DNA of 64,000 nt, taken from the NCBI GenBank assembly GCA_910588215.1, contig CAJUQJ010000012.1, forward strand, positions 32,269 through 96,268, written 5' to 3'. The DNA comes from an uncultured Lachnospiraceae bacterium. Lineage in GTDB: Bacteria > Bacillota > Clostridia > Lachnospirales > Lachnospiraceae. The position numbers and the translations under genes were made by a program. Below, piece after piece: positions 52,406 through 61,550 of the stretch. The number at the start of each line of letters is the position of its first letter. The first letter of the stretch is position 1. The notes under the pieces are model-generated. The model saw nothing but the letters and a program-made list of their open reading frames with translations, was not told where the DNA came from and searched no databases.

Positions 52406-54136
52406 CTATGACCTCTTTATACATAATACTTTCCTCATATAGCATCCCGCATCGAAATGTCCCACACATTCTGTACATCTCTTACACTTTTCGTCATCTA
52501 TCGAATAAGAAATTTTACCCGTCCCATCATCCTTAACATTAATGGCATCGAACCTGCATACACTTTCACATGCCTTGCATCCTAAACACATCTGGTATTT
52601 CGTAAGCTGGCATTGGACTTTTCCCTCTGCTACCGACAAAGTTCTTGCTTTTGCTATATGTATATCTTTTATTACAACCTTTAACCTTGTACTGCCAATT
52701 CGCCCCTGAAGAATCAATACCACTTTACCAGCCTTATCCATCACATAAACTTCACCAAGACGCTTATTTCCCAATTCCTTATTGATATAACCAAACGGTT
52801 TAAACAGTTCATATAACTCATTTGTAATTGGTTTTTGTAAATCATAATTAAAGGCTCTCTCTTCTGTTGCACATGGTTCAAATGAAACAATTGATGACTG
52901 TGCAGCCGCAAGTCCATTACCACCTTGTCTTGCTTTCCAACCTCCATCATTTATATATGTTACCGGATCCGGTTTCCCAATTTGCTTTGCAAAATTTACA
53001 AGTACTTCATGCCAGTGAACATACTGATCATACATATGAATTTTGGCCAAGAATTCTGACCAACCTCCATTATTTGGGCAACACCAGCAACCAACCCGCG
53101 TCCATCCAAGCCTATATGCATCATTAAAATCTATCTTTGTGGTTAATATATATAACCAAACATCATAATCAATCCACTCAATAATTGGAGACGCGACAGT
53201 TTGTTTTGAAATTTTAGGACTTTCGCTTTCTCTTTCATATTTACTTCTACTAATAGATTCACTATGCCGAATACCCTGAAAACTTAGAATATTATTTTTA
53301 TCCTTAAAAGCAGATGAGATTGTTTTCTGAATTGCCCCGGTTTTAAATACCGTACAACACCATCTCATAACTCTGCTTGGCGGTCCTACTACTTCACAGA
53401 GTTCCTCAAAATTTTTTTCTCTATTCTTTGCTGTAAGAACCCTAACTCCTTGTGACTCCTCATTTTTACTAAAGCGCTTTTTATATTCAAGCGTATAAGG
53501 AAATTCCAGTGTTGTATCACCAAACACATGTAAAACCTTGTTGGTTCCTAACGCTTTATTGACAATATGAGAAGTAACCGTAGAATCCTTTCCTCCACTA
53601 AATGAGACCATCATGTCTTCAACTGTATATTTGTTTTTATACTGTTGGACAAAATGAACCGCCTCCTCTGTTATGTAGTTGTATCTATCTGCATTCGCTT
53701 GTATAAACTTTTCGACAACCCTGTCGAAAAATATATAGTCTATTTTCTCAGCAAACAAATCATACTTTTCCTTGATCCGTTTTATCTCCTCATTCGGCAA
53801 CTTATTTATTTTTGTAATAGGAAGTCTTACCTTTTTTCCATCTACAATATATACTCCACTTCCATACCAAATTGATGCTGCTTGATATCTGACTGGATCA
53901 TCTTCCAAAATAATGGAAACTAATGCATTCTCTTCCGGAAAAACGGGCCGCAAATCCGTTGCAATATATTTTCCATCATTTCCGCAGGTAGGACAAATAT
54001 TGTCAAAAATAGGTATGTTACACTTTTCACACCAATAAACTGTAAAGGACATTTGAGTAACACTACCGCAGTTAGGCTTTATACACTTTTCACCATTCAT
54101 AGGAACCCTACACTTAGGGCATATTCTTTCTACCAT
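52406..54136 (-). CDS. sspD: PP-loop sulfurtransferase with zinc ribbons and ferredoxin domain, SspD/DndC-like
   Basis: 576 residues. Residues 1-55 carry two Cys4 ribbons (C6, C9, C18, C23; C36, C39, C48, C51). The PAPS-reductase/ATP-pyrophosphatase domain has SFSGGKDST at 178-186, VFGDTTLEFP, paired cysteines in MRWCCTVF (about 260) and VGCWCCPNN. The last 60 residues are a two-cluster ferredoxin (CLGCKACESVC and CKRCTECVGHFDAGC). DndC and SspD activate the DNA phosphate with ATP and insert sulfur; DndC holds one Fe-S cluster on its own cysteines. The added domains suggest built-in electron supply and nucleic-acid or metal binding. First gene of the island operon; only a weak AGAAAG ribosome site. 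Confidence 0.83.
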   Translation of the reverse strand: MVERICPKCRVPMNGEKCIKPNCGSVTQMSFTVYWCEKCNIPIFDNICPTCGNDGKYIATDLRPVFPEENALVSIILEDDPVRYQAASIWYGSGVYIVDGKKVRLPITKINKLPNEEIKRIKEKYDLFAEKIDYIFFDRVVEKFIQANADRYNYITEEAVHFVQQYKNKYTVEDMMVSFSGGKDSTVTSHIVNKALGTNKVLHVFGDTTLEFPYTLEYKKRFSKNEESQGVRVLTAKNREKNFEELCEVVGPPSRVMRWCCTVFKTGAIQKTISSAFKDKNNILSFQGIRHSESISRSKYERESESPKISKQTVASPIIEWIDYDVWLYILTTKIDFNDAYRLGWTRVGCWCCPNNGGWSEFLAKIHMYDQYVHWHEVLVNFAKQIGKPDPVTYINDGGWKARQGGNGLAAAQSSIVSFEPCATEERAFNYDLQKPITNELYELFKPFGYINKELGNKRLGEVYVMDKAGKVVLILQGRIGSTRLKVVIKDIHIAKARTLSVAEGKVQCQLTKYQMCLGCKACESVCRFDAINVKDDGTGKISYSIDDEKCKRCTECVGHFDAGCYMRKVLCIKRS

Positions 54137-54479
54137 ATGCTTTCTAATATCTATTCGGTCTTCACCGTATCACAGATATCTCCTATATTGTAATTAAAAT
54201 ATTTGCATGTTTTAAAACAACATCCATAATTGTTTCTTAATCTGTATTAGTTTTACTATCATACCAATACAATCTTATTAATCATTTTACCACAAAGTCA
54301 ATATATAAATATCAAAAACATATACTATTCACTTGTTCTTGGGGTTATTATATAACCAAATCATTTAGTCTAAATATCTTAACCATAGATTTTTTGCTCT
54401 TTTTTTATGTATATTATATTTATATTCTATACCATAATTTGAACTCATAAAGCAACTGGTAATTATATTAATAAGGTGT
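54137..54479. other. AT-rich upstream region of the defence operon
   Basis: About 340 bases with no gene. It must hold the promoter of the operon starting at 54136, but I see no convincing -35/-10 pair at normal spacing in the AT-rich sequence. No operator palindrome or helix-turn-helix regulator gene is present nearby. Confidence 0.4.
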
Positions 54480-54890
54480 CAGTCAGTAAATAGGTTGGTA
54501 AAGTTATATCACTGCTAAGACAGTTTCACGCATATCTTTATTGCTATGCTAATAATTGGTATCTGTCATCTTCAGCACCACATTGATCAATCGCCGGATG
54601 ATATCTTCAACATTCCAGTAAGCAGTTCCAAAAAGAGCATTATACTGCCACAGGATTTACAGAGAAAACGTTGTTTATTGCATTTGTGTCCATAGCAGAT
54701 GACAGAAGAGGAAACACAATAAGACAATTCGGCTTGACCTCGGGGTATTCTCCACAGACATAGGAAGAACAGCATCTAACAAAGACGCAGTTTCTTTTTA
54801 TGAAAGCAGATTGATACTGCTGAAAAGTAATTCTTTGTTGGTCATGATATTACCTTCTGGATAGGAATATCATATCCTTTTCCATGTCCT
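54480..54890 (-). pseudogene. Decayed insertion-sequence transposase
   Basis: Read on the minus strand, MTNKELLFSSINLLS ends in a stop; after frame shifts the sequence continues CYGHKCNKQRFLCKSCG, the zinc-ribbon signature found at the start of many IS transposases, and then LFGTAYWNVEDIIRRLIN. Several stops and shifts break it and no catalytic DDE part is left. It stands at the upstream edge of the island, a trace of past mobility. The IS family cannot be fixed. Confidence 0.65.
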
Positions 54891-55403
54891 ATAAACCGGA
54901 CTAAAAAAGAAAACCAACCCATTTTTTGACTAACACCATTAATAATTATAACAAACTAAAAGAAACAGAATAGCTTGAACGTAAGATCTATTCACCCTCT
55001 CACCACGATCTACACTGTACTTCTTTCCCATATTCCTTCCATTGTCACTACTGCATTCTTAAACTCAACTACGATTATACCTGTCTTCTTTTCAACAAAA
55101 TCATACCGCCGAAACAATTATCGCAAAAATGTGTCTTCACTTTTTGATAAGAATTGACGTGCTACTCCTTTGTTCTAATCATACTCCCTCTTCAATAGAA
55201 TAGGCCCTCAGAATCTCCCTTTCACCTGTCTTTGTAACTAGTTTTCGCCAGCTACACACAAATTTAATCAAAGTACATTCCATGTAAACTTTATAAACTT
55301 ATGCGCATTTGACAAAAATACATCTCACAAATCAGACACTGAGAGACTTCGAGAGCCTATTATAAATTGTCATATCTTGATTCTTACCCAAAAGAGGTTA
55401 TCC
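54891..55403. other. Gene-free region at the right edge of the island
   Basis: About 510 bases, AT-rich up to about 55360, then host-like. I see no gene, tRNA, strong hairpin or clear attachment repeat. Short open frames here lack ribosome binding sites and family features. Confidence 0.45.
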
Positions 55404-56084
55404 CTACCTCGAAGGCACCATCCGTATGATCCTTCCCGCGAACTCATTAAAGTTCTGCGTCTGCAGGATCACTTTACCCGGCCCTGTCAGCTTCGTCAGG
55501 AACAGTCCCTCGCCGCCCAGGAAAATATTCTTGAGCCCCTTCACCGTCTCGATTTCATAACTCACCGACCGTTCAAAAGCCACCACGTTACCGGTATCCA
55601 CCTTCAGCACTTCGCCCGGCGCCAGGTCTTTCTCCACCTTGTTTCCGTCGATTTCCAGAAAGACCATGCCTGTCCCGCTGATATCCTGCAGGATAAAGCC
55701 TTCGCCTCCGAACAGTCCTGCGGAGAATTTCTTAGTCAGTGTCACATTCAAGTGCACTGTCTCCTGCGCGCAGAGGAAAGCGCCCTTCTGGCAGATCAGA
55801 CCGCCGCTTGCTCCCACGTCCAGCGGAAGCACTTCTCCGGCCACGGTGGAGGCAAACGCTACCATGCTGCCTGCCCGCTCCGCCTTATAGGTTGCCATAA
55901 ACAGCGACTCTCCCGTGAACATCCTGCCGATACTCTTGCCAAGACCACCCTTCATATTAGAATCCATGGCAATGCCGTCCGTCATCCAGGCCATACCGCC
56001 CGATTGTGTGTACATGGATTCTCCCGGTGCATCGAAGAGCACCTCCACTGCCGGCATTGTATCACCGATGATTCTGTACTGCAT
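55404..56084 (-). CDS. AIM24/TIGR00266 family protein
   Basis: 226 residues from ATG 56084 (MQYRIIGDTMPAVEV), with AAAGGGGGAA upstream; an in-frame start at 56117 is less likely. The Gly-rich beta repeats typical of the family are visible: GESMYTQSGGMAWM, GLICQKGAFLCA, GGEGFILQDISGTG, GGEGLFLTKLTGPG. The family has a beta-roll fold and no settled biochemical role in bacteria. It is the first host gene beyond the island and lies about 80 bases after lysS in the same direction. Confidence 0.9.
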   Translation of the reverse strand: MQYRIIGDTMPAVEVLFDAPGESMYTQSGGMAWMTDGIAMDSNMKGGLGKSIGRMFTGESLFMATYKAERAGSMVAFASTVAGEVLPLDVGASGGLICQKGAFLCAQETVHLNVTLTKKFSAGLFGGEGFILQDISGTGMVFLEIDGNKVEKDLAPGEVLKVDTGNVVAFERSVSYEIETVKGLKNIFLGGEGLFLTKLTGPGKVILQTQNFNEFAGRIIRMVPSR

Positions 56085-56166
56085 ACTTAATTCCCCCTTT
56101 ATGATTAAAATTCTCAACTACCCAATCCTATGATATGATATGAACAATAAACCATATCCCCTCTTA

Positions 56167-58371
56167 TTATGCATCCTGCCCCATCGCTTCTGCCACTGCC
56201 GCCTCACAGCTTCTCATCGCCAGGATGGTCTTATCGAAAAGCACGTCAAGCTCCCAGCCAAGCCTCTCTGCGCCCTGGGCGATCGTCTCTCTGGAGCAAC
56301 CCGCCGCAAACTTCTTATCCTTGAATTTCTTCTTCAGGCTCTTGACTTCCATATCCATCGTGCTCTTGGAGGGGCGCATCAGTGCGCAGGACCAGATCAG
56401 GCCCGTCAGCTCATCGGCCGCAAAAAGAACTTTCTCCATCTCCAGCTTCGGCTCCTCTTCGCTACACATACCAAAACCGTGCGAACAAATGGCGTAGATC
56501 ATATCTTCACTCACCCCTGCTTCCCGCAGAAGTTCCGGCGCCTTCTTACAGTGCTCCTCCGGATACAGTTCAAAATCGATGTCATGCAGCAGTCCGGTGA
56601 TACCCCAGAAATCCTCTTCCGCGCCATAGCCCAGTTCTTTCGCATACCAGCGCATCACGCCTTCCACCGTCAGCGCATGCTGCAGATGGAACGGTTCTTT
56701 GTTATATTTCCGTAAAAGATCCCACGCCTGCTCTCTTGTGATACTGCTCTGTTTTGCAGTCTGCTCCTGGCTGTGGACATCTACTTTCTTCTCGTTCTTT
56801 TCGCTTTCATCATGATCTCTCTGCTCGTCATTCTTTCCGCTCTTATCCTGGCCGTCATGTTTCTCCTTGTCAGCCGCCTTCTTCTCCTGCCCTTTCTCCA
56901 GACTCTTCATCGTCGGGAAGAGCAACACATCACGAATTGCCGGCGAATTCGTGAGCAGCATCACCAGCCTGTCTATACCGTAGCCGATCCCACCTGTCGG
57001 CGGCATACCGATCTCCAGCGCATTCATGAAATCCTCATCGGTGGTGTTGGCTTCCTCGTCACCTGCTGCCAGCGCCTCTTCCTGTGCCCGGAAACGTTCT
57101 CTCTGATCGATGGGGTCATTTAATTCCGAATAAGCATTGCACATCTCACGGCCCGTGATGAACAGCTCGAAGCGCTCCACATACTCCGGGTTCTCCGGTT
57201 TCTTCTTAGTCAACGGAGAAATCTCGATCGGATGATCCATGATAAAAGTAGGCTGCACCAGGTGCTCTTCCACATACTCCTCAAAGAAAAGATTCAGGAT
57301 ATCACCCTTTTTATGCCTATCCTCGTAATGGATACCTTTCTCATCGGCTAGTCTCTTCGCTTCCGCCGTATCCTTCACGGTATTGAAATCCACTCCCGCA
57401 TATTTCTGTACGGCTTCTACCATAGTCATCCGCGCAAAAGGCTGTCCTAAATCGATTATCGCCTCTCCGTAGGGAACGGTCGTTGTGCCGCAAACCTCTT
57501 TTGCCACATGGCGGAACATATTCTCCGTCAGCTCCATCATGCCATAATAGTCTGTGTATGCCTGGTATAATTCCATCAGAGTAAACTCGGGATTATGTCT
57601 GGCATCCAGCCCCTCGTTGCGGAACACACGACCGATCTCATAGACTCTCTCCATCCCGCCTACGATCAGTCTCTTCAGATACAGTTCCAGGGAAATGCGC
57701 AGCTTCACATCCTCGTCCAATGCATTATAGTGGGTCTCAAAAGGTCTCGCCGCCGCGCCGCCCGCATTGGATACCAGCATCGGAGTCTCCACCTCCAAAA
57801 ATCCCTGTCCGTCCAGGTAGCGCCTGATGGAACTGATGATCTTGGAGCGGGCTACGAAGGTCTTCTTCACATCCTCGTTCATGATCAGGTCAGTGTATCG
57901 CTGGCGGTAACGGATATCCGTATTTACCAGCCCGTGATACTTCTCCGGCAGGATCTGCAAGCTTTTCGACAGTAATGTCATTTTGTTGACATGGATGGAT
58001 TTCTCACCAGTTTTGGTCCTGAATACCTCGCCCTCGATGCCTACAATATCACCCACGTCATATTTCTTGAAATCTGCATAGGCTTCTTCGCCGATGCTGT
58101 CTCTCGCTACATAGGACTGAATATCCCCCTGCAGATCCTGCACATTACAGAAGGACGCTTTCCCCATGATACGCTTGGACATCACACGGCCCGCGATGGA
58201 CACCTGCTGCCCCTCCAGCGCGTCGAAGTTATCCTTGATCTCCTGACTGTGATGGGTCACATCATATTTCGTGATCTGAAAAGGATCCTTGCCGTTTTCC
58301 TGCAATGTGGCCAGCTTCTCTCTCCTCACCTTCAAAAGCTGGTTGATATCCTGATTCTGTACTTCTGCCAT
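56167..58371 (-). CDS. lysS: Lysyl-tRNA synthetase fused to an HD-domain hydrolase
   Basis: 734 residues. Residues 1-490 are a complete class II LysRS: anticodon-binding OB fold (VSIAGRVMSKRIMGKASF), motif 2 RVFRNEGLDARHNPEFT, and motif 3 GGIGYGIDRLVMLLTN. A Lys/Glu/Asp-rich linker (about 500-550) joins an HD-type domain: ITREQAWDLLRKYN, LLHDIDFE with the metal His-Asp pair, ICSHGFGM, LFAADELTGLI. It attaches lysine to tRNA; the appended part is like stand-alone HD hydrolases next to metabolic genes and could act on a nucleotide or phosphate ester. ATG 58371 has GGAGG five bases upstream. Follows greA. Confidence 0.95.
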   Translation of the reverse strand: MAEVQNQDINQLLKVRREKLATLQENGKDPFQITKYDVTHHSQEIKDNFDALEGQQVSIAGRVMSKRIMGKASFCNVQDLQGDIQSYVARDSIGEEAYADFKKYDVGDIVGIEGEVFRTKTGEKSIHVNKMTLLSKSLQILPEKYHGLVNTDIRYRQRYTDLIMNEDVKKTFVARSKIISSIRRYLDGQGFLEVETPMLVSNAGGAAARPFETHYNALDEDVKLRISLELYLKRLIVGGMERVYEIGRVFRNEGLDARHNPEFTLMELYQAYTDYYGMMELTENMFRHVAKEVCGTTTVPYGEAIIDLGQPFARMTMVEAVQKYAGVDFNTVKDTAEAKRLADEKGIHYEDRHKKGDILNLFFEEYVEEHLVQPTFIMDHPIEISPLTKKKPENPEYVERFELFITGREMCNAYSELNDPIDQRERFRAQEEALAAGDEEANTTDEDFMNALEIGMPPTGGIGYGIDRLVMLLTNSPAIRDVLLFPTMKSLEKGQEKKAADKEKHDGQDKSGKNDEQRDHDESEKNEKKVDVHSQEQTAKQSSITREQAWDLLRKYNKEPFHLQHALTVEGVMRWYAKELGYGAEEDFWGITGLLHDIDFELYPEEHCKKAPELLREAGVSEDMIYAICSHGFGMCSEEEPKLEMEKVLFAADELTGLIWSCALMRPSKSTMDMEVKSLKKKFKDKKFAAGCSRETIAQGAERLGWELDVLFDKTILAMRSCEAAVAEAMGQDA

Positions 58372-58478
58372 ACTGACCTCCATCTTGCCGCCTGGCGGCT
58401 GTTTAAACACGTTGCTCTCTACTTGCAGTCACCGTTTGGATATCCGCATTGTCACATCGGCACTGCCGTCTTCTATCC

Positions 58479-58961
58479 TTAATTGGAACGCTGGATCTCC
58501 AGCACTTTATACTGGATCATACCTGCCTGTGTCTCCACTTCCACCTGATCGCCCACTTTACAGCCGATCAGTGCCTTACCCACAGGAGATTCGTTGGAAA
58601 TCTTTCCCTTTAAGCTGTTGGCTTCCGTGGAACCTACGATCTTATACTCAAGTTCCTCGTTGAATTCCATATCCAGAATCTTCACCTGACATCCGATGTT
58701 GATCTTGTCCAGATCCACCTCGTCCTCAACGACTACTTCCGCATTCTTCAAGATCTTCTCCAGTTCTTCGATCCTCGCCTCGATATCGCGCTGCTCGTCT
58801 TTGGCTGCGTCATATTCGGCGTTCTCGGACAGATCGCCCTGCTCTCTGGCTTCTTTGATCTTCTCCGCCACTTCCTTACGCTTGACCACCTTCAGGTCGT
58901 GCAGCTCATCTTCATATTTTCTCAGTCCCTCATACGTTAAGATATTTTTCTTCTCCTGCAT
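58479..58961 (-). CDS. greA: Transcription elongation factor GreA
   Basis: 160 residues: LTYEGLRKYEDELHDLK, then REQGDLSENAEYDAAKDEQ with the acidic coiled-coil tip (D and E in GDLSENAEY) that enters the RNA polymerase channel, and the C-terminal FKBP-like domain (ISNESPVGKALIGCKVGDQV). It restarts stalled polymerase by stimulating RNA cleavage. The greA-lysS order with 107 bases between is common in Firmicutes. Confidence 0.97.
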   Translation of the reverse strand: MQEKKNILTYEGLRKYEDELHDLKVVKRKEVAEKIKEAREQGDLSENAEYDAAKDEQRDIEARIEELEKILKNAEVVVEDEVDLDKINIGCQVKILDMEFNEELEYKIVGSTEANSLKGKISNESPVGKALIGCKVGDQVEVETQAGMIQYKVLEIQRSN

Positions 58962-59037
58962 GGTGCTACTCCCTTTCTATTTATCATTCCTATTTATTGA
59001 AGATCATACCCCTTTTACCGCCAGTAATCGGAATATC

Positions 59038-59943
59038 TTATGTCATTTTAACTTTTCTATCATAACTATTTTTTACCACAGTGTCAAGATATTTCAGCGG
59101 CGATATATACGGAATTGCCGGACTTTTCCGCCCCAACAGCCGCTCCTTCTCCTCATCAGAAGTAACGTCGATATAGACGCAGTCTGCAGACGTAATCTTC
59201 GGATACCGGAACCCCTCCCCATAATCAAGGATTACACCGCCGCAAGGCTCCTTCCCGCATCGAAATGCTGCCATCTCGCTTCTTCTGTACGGTACAAGCT
59301 GCGGCACCAGTCCATATTCATAATAATAATCCTCTATATATTCCTGCAGCGCTTCCCGGTCATCCTCTCCAGCTGTTGCCTCATCATTATAATGCTTATG
59401 AAACGCTGTCTCTTCCTTGCTCTTCTGGCTCTCCCGGCCCTCATAATAAAGCAGCATTCGGTTGACTCTGGGTAAGTATGGTTCAAGCAGCTCCCATGTC
59501 GTCTCCAACTGCCGCTCCGTCTCTTCGGGCTGTCCCAAAAGCACCGTCACCATGCCGGTCAGGGCAAGTACCTTTCCCGCCCGCTGTTCCAACAGATATT
59601 TTATCAACCTCTTCACCGTACCCGCGTGCGGCTGCCACCTGCCCCGGCTTTCCGACGGCAGAAGCCGCAGGATATCCTGGTGCACACAGGTATCCGGCAT
59701 ACCGGCAGCGGTGTGCAGGGCAGTCTCCATCGCCTCGGAAAGTATCGGCGCCTTCCAGGTTTTCTTCCGATAATAAAAAGGCGGCACCGCACATCCAAGA
59801 ATGCCGAACTCCCCCTGCGTTGTCAGCAGCATGACAGGCAGCACTGCTTCCTGAAACCAATGCTTCTTCGCAGCTATAGTGTTGTCCGCGCTGTCCGGTC
59901 GCGCCGGCAGCGGATAATAATAAAGAATCGTCTCCTGTTCCAT
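59038..59943 (-). CDS. Protein of unknown function
   Basis: 301 residues; I do not recognise the family. The sequence is soluble, without signal peptide or clear membrane segment. A first half with VLALTGMVTVLLGQPEETERQL is followed by an acidic middle (EDDREALQEYIEDYYYEYGL) and a C-terminal part with GGVILDYGEGFRYPKI and TSADCVYIDVTSDEEKERLL, ending with a basic tail. The C-terminal pattern could bind a nucleotide or sugar phosphate, but no known motif is complete. Lies between dus and greA, all in one direction; 196 bases separate it from dus. Confidence 0.8.
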   Translation of the reverse strand: MEQETILYYYPLPARPDSADNTIAAKKHWFQEAVLPVMLLTTQGEFGILGCAVPPFYYRKKTWKAPILSEAMETALHTAAGMPDTCVHQDILRLLPSESRGRWQPHAGTVKRLIKYLLEQRAGKVLALTGMVTVLLGQPEETERQLETTWELLEPYLPRVNRMLLYYEGRESQKSKEETAFHKHYNDEATAGEDDREALQEYIEDYYYEYGLVPQLVPYRRSEMAAFRCGKEPCGGVILDYGEGFRYPKITSADCVYIDVTSDEEKERLLGRKSPAIPYISPLKYLDTVVKNSYDRKVKMT

Positions 59944-60139
59944 ACCAAAGTATATGCATTACGGGTATGACCCATGCACGAAATAATCCCGATCGTTTAG
60001 CCGGCTCTGTCCTTTCAAAAGCACCTCTCACCTGCCGGATGCTTCAGGCCACTACCCTCATGATTCCGCTCCATTGGATCTCAAATCCAGAAGCAGACAC
60101 GCTTGTCTGAGAGAATACTCGTTTTCCGAACATTCTCTT

Positions 60140-61111
60140 TCACATCCCCTTTACCAATTCTTCCAGTTCCGCAAAGCTCTCCACCTCGTTGACACTACGC
60201 CGCAGCCTGGCAGAATCAGGCATTCCTGCCGTATACCAGGAAACATGCTTACGCATTTCCCGGATACCGGTGTACTCACCCTTACAGTCAAGCTGCAGCC
60301 TCGCATGGCGCAGGATCGTCTCCTTGATCTCAGCCTTTCCCGGTCCGGGCAATACCGTGCCATCCTGTAGATAAGCTGCGATCTGTCTGAAGATCCACGG
60401 ATTGCCTCTGGCAGCGCGGCCTATCATCACCCCATCACATCCGGTCTGTTTCAAGATTGCCTCTGCACCGGCACCGTCCGTAATGTCACCGTTTCCGATC
60501 ACCGGAATGGACAGCTTATCTTTCACTCTGGCTATGATCTCCCAGTCCGCTTCTCCGGCATAATACTGTTCCCTTGTCCGGCCGTGTACTACCACCGCAG
60601 CCGCACCGGAATCCTCCGCGATCTGTGCGATCTCCACCGCATTGACACATGTGTCATTAAATCCCTTCCGGATCTTTACGGTGACCGGTTTCCGTACGGC
60701 CTTTGCCACAGCGCTGACGATCTCCCCCACCAACTTCGGCTCCTTCATCAAAGCCGATCCTTCCCCGTTCCCAACTACTTTCGGCACGGGACAGCCCATA
60801 TTGATATCCAGAACCGCAAACGGCCTGTCCTCGATCTGTCTGGCCATCTCGCTGATGATCTTCGGGTCAGAACCAAACAACTGCAATGACACCGCTCCTT
60901 CCTGCGGATGGATCTTAAGCAGACTTTCCGTATTCTTATTCTTATACAAGATCGCCTTGGCACTGATCATCTCCATACAGGCCATTCCCACGCCCTGTTC
61001 CCTGCACAGCAAACGAAATGGCAGGTCTGTCACGCCTGCCATCGGTGCCAATAAGATATTATTCTCTAAAGTGACACTCCCGATTTTTAATTCATGCAAT
61101 AAATCCTTCAT
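60140..61111 (-). CDS. dus: tRNA-dihydrouridine synthase
   Basis: 323 residues, a flavin TIM barrel of the DusB type: NILLAPMAGVTDLPFRLLCR, LDINMGCPVPKVVGNGEGSA with the catalytic cysteine, VTVKIRKGF, VVVHGRTREQYYAG, PVIGNGDITDG and CDGVMIGRAARGNPW. It reduces uridine in the D-loop of tRNA. ATG 61111 has GGAGGG before it and an adjoining copy of a dispersed repeat. The C-terminal helical domain is complete. Confidence 0.96.
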   Translation of the reverse strand: MKDLLHELKIGSVTLENNILLAPMAGVTDLPFRLLCREQGVGMACMEMISAKAILYKNKNTESLLKIHPQEGAVSLQLFGSDPKIISEMARQIEDRPFAVLDINMGCPVPKVVGNGEGSALMKEPKLVGEIVSAVAKAVRKPVTVKIRKGFNDTCVNAVEIAQIAEDSGAAAVVVHGRTREQYYAGEADWEIIARVKDKLSIPVIGNGDITDGAGAEAILKQTGCDGVMIGRAARGNPWIFRQIAAYLQDGTVLPGPGKAEIKETILRHARLQLDCKGEYTGIREMRKHVSWYTAGMPDSARLRRSVNEVESFAELEELVKGM

Positions 61112-61116
61112 GCTTC

Positions 61117-61134
61117 CCTCCATGCCGAAGCGTC
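61117..61134 (-). repeat. Dispersed repeat copy upstream of dus
   Basis: CCTCCATGCCGAAGCGTC is identical over 18 bases to 5165-5182, and the following bases (CCGAAACTCTC against ACAATCTCTA) are also similar. As at 5033, it contains the GGAGG of the gene that follows. Confidence 0.7.
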
Positions 61135-61186
61135 CCGAAACTCTCTTGTCTTTCCGGACACAAACGTTCCGTGAAAGGTACGGTTA

Positions 61187-61534
61187 TTACTCATCGTCCT
61201 CCAGAGCCGCCCTGTCGTGCAGTATGAACACTCTGTAGTACAGCTGCAGCGACTCCAGCAGCTCTTGCCTGTTCCTGCGCACCTCGCTCACCAGGAGGCC
61301 GCTGCCGATCTCGTCATAAAGCAGATCCTCCTCTTCCGCGTCTGTCTCCAGCAGGATCGTACCGTCCTCATCGAAGACGATCGTAAAAATACCGCCCACT
61401 TCCTCTGTAAAAAGTACACAGATCACCTGCAGTTCCTCTTTGATCGACTCGGGGATCCCCGCAAATTTTTCATTAAAATAGTATTTCTGCTCGTAGGCGT
61501 TTGCGCCACAGAGCACTACTCTCTTCTCTTCCAT
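61187..61534 (-). CDS. DUF6145-type small acidic protein
   Basis: 115 residues from ATG 61534 (MEEKRVVLCGANAYEQKYYFN). Acidic, with EELQVICVLFTEEVGGIFTIVFDEDG and EEEDLLYDEIGSGLLVSEVRR. I associate it with the DUF6145 group of Lachnospiraceae, whose function is unknown. In-frame starts at 61558 and 61564 overlap the birA stop and cannot be excluded because the ribosome site is weak in both cases. It lies between birA and dus in the same direction and is probably co-transcribed with birA. Confidence 0.8.
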   Translation of the reverse strand: MEEKRVVLCGANAYEQKYYFNEKFAGIPESIKEELQVICVLFTEEVGGIFTIVFDEDGTILLETDAEEEDLLYDEIGSGLLVSEVRRNRQELLESLQLYYRVFILHDRAALEDDE

Positions 61535-61550
61535 CCTATCTACCCGTCCG

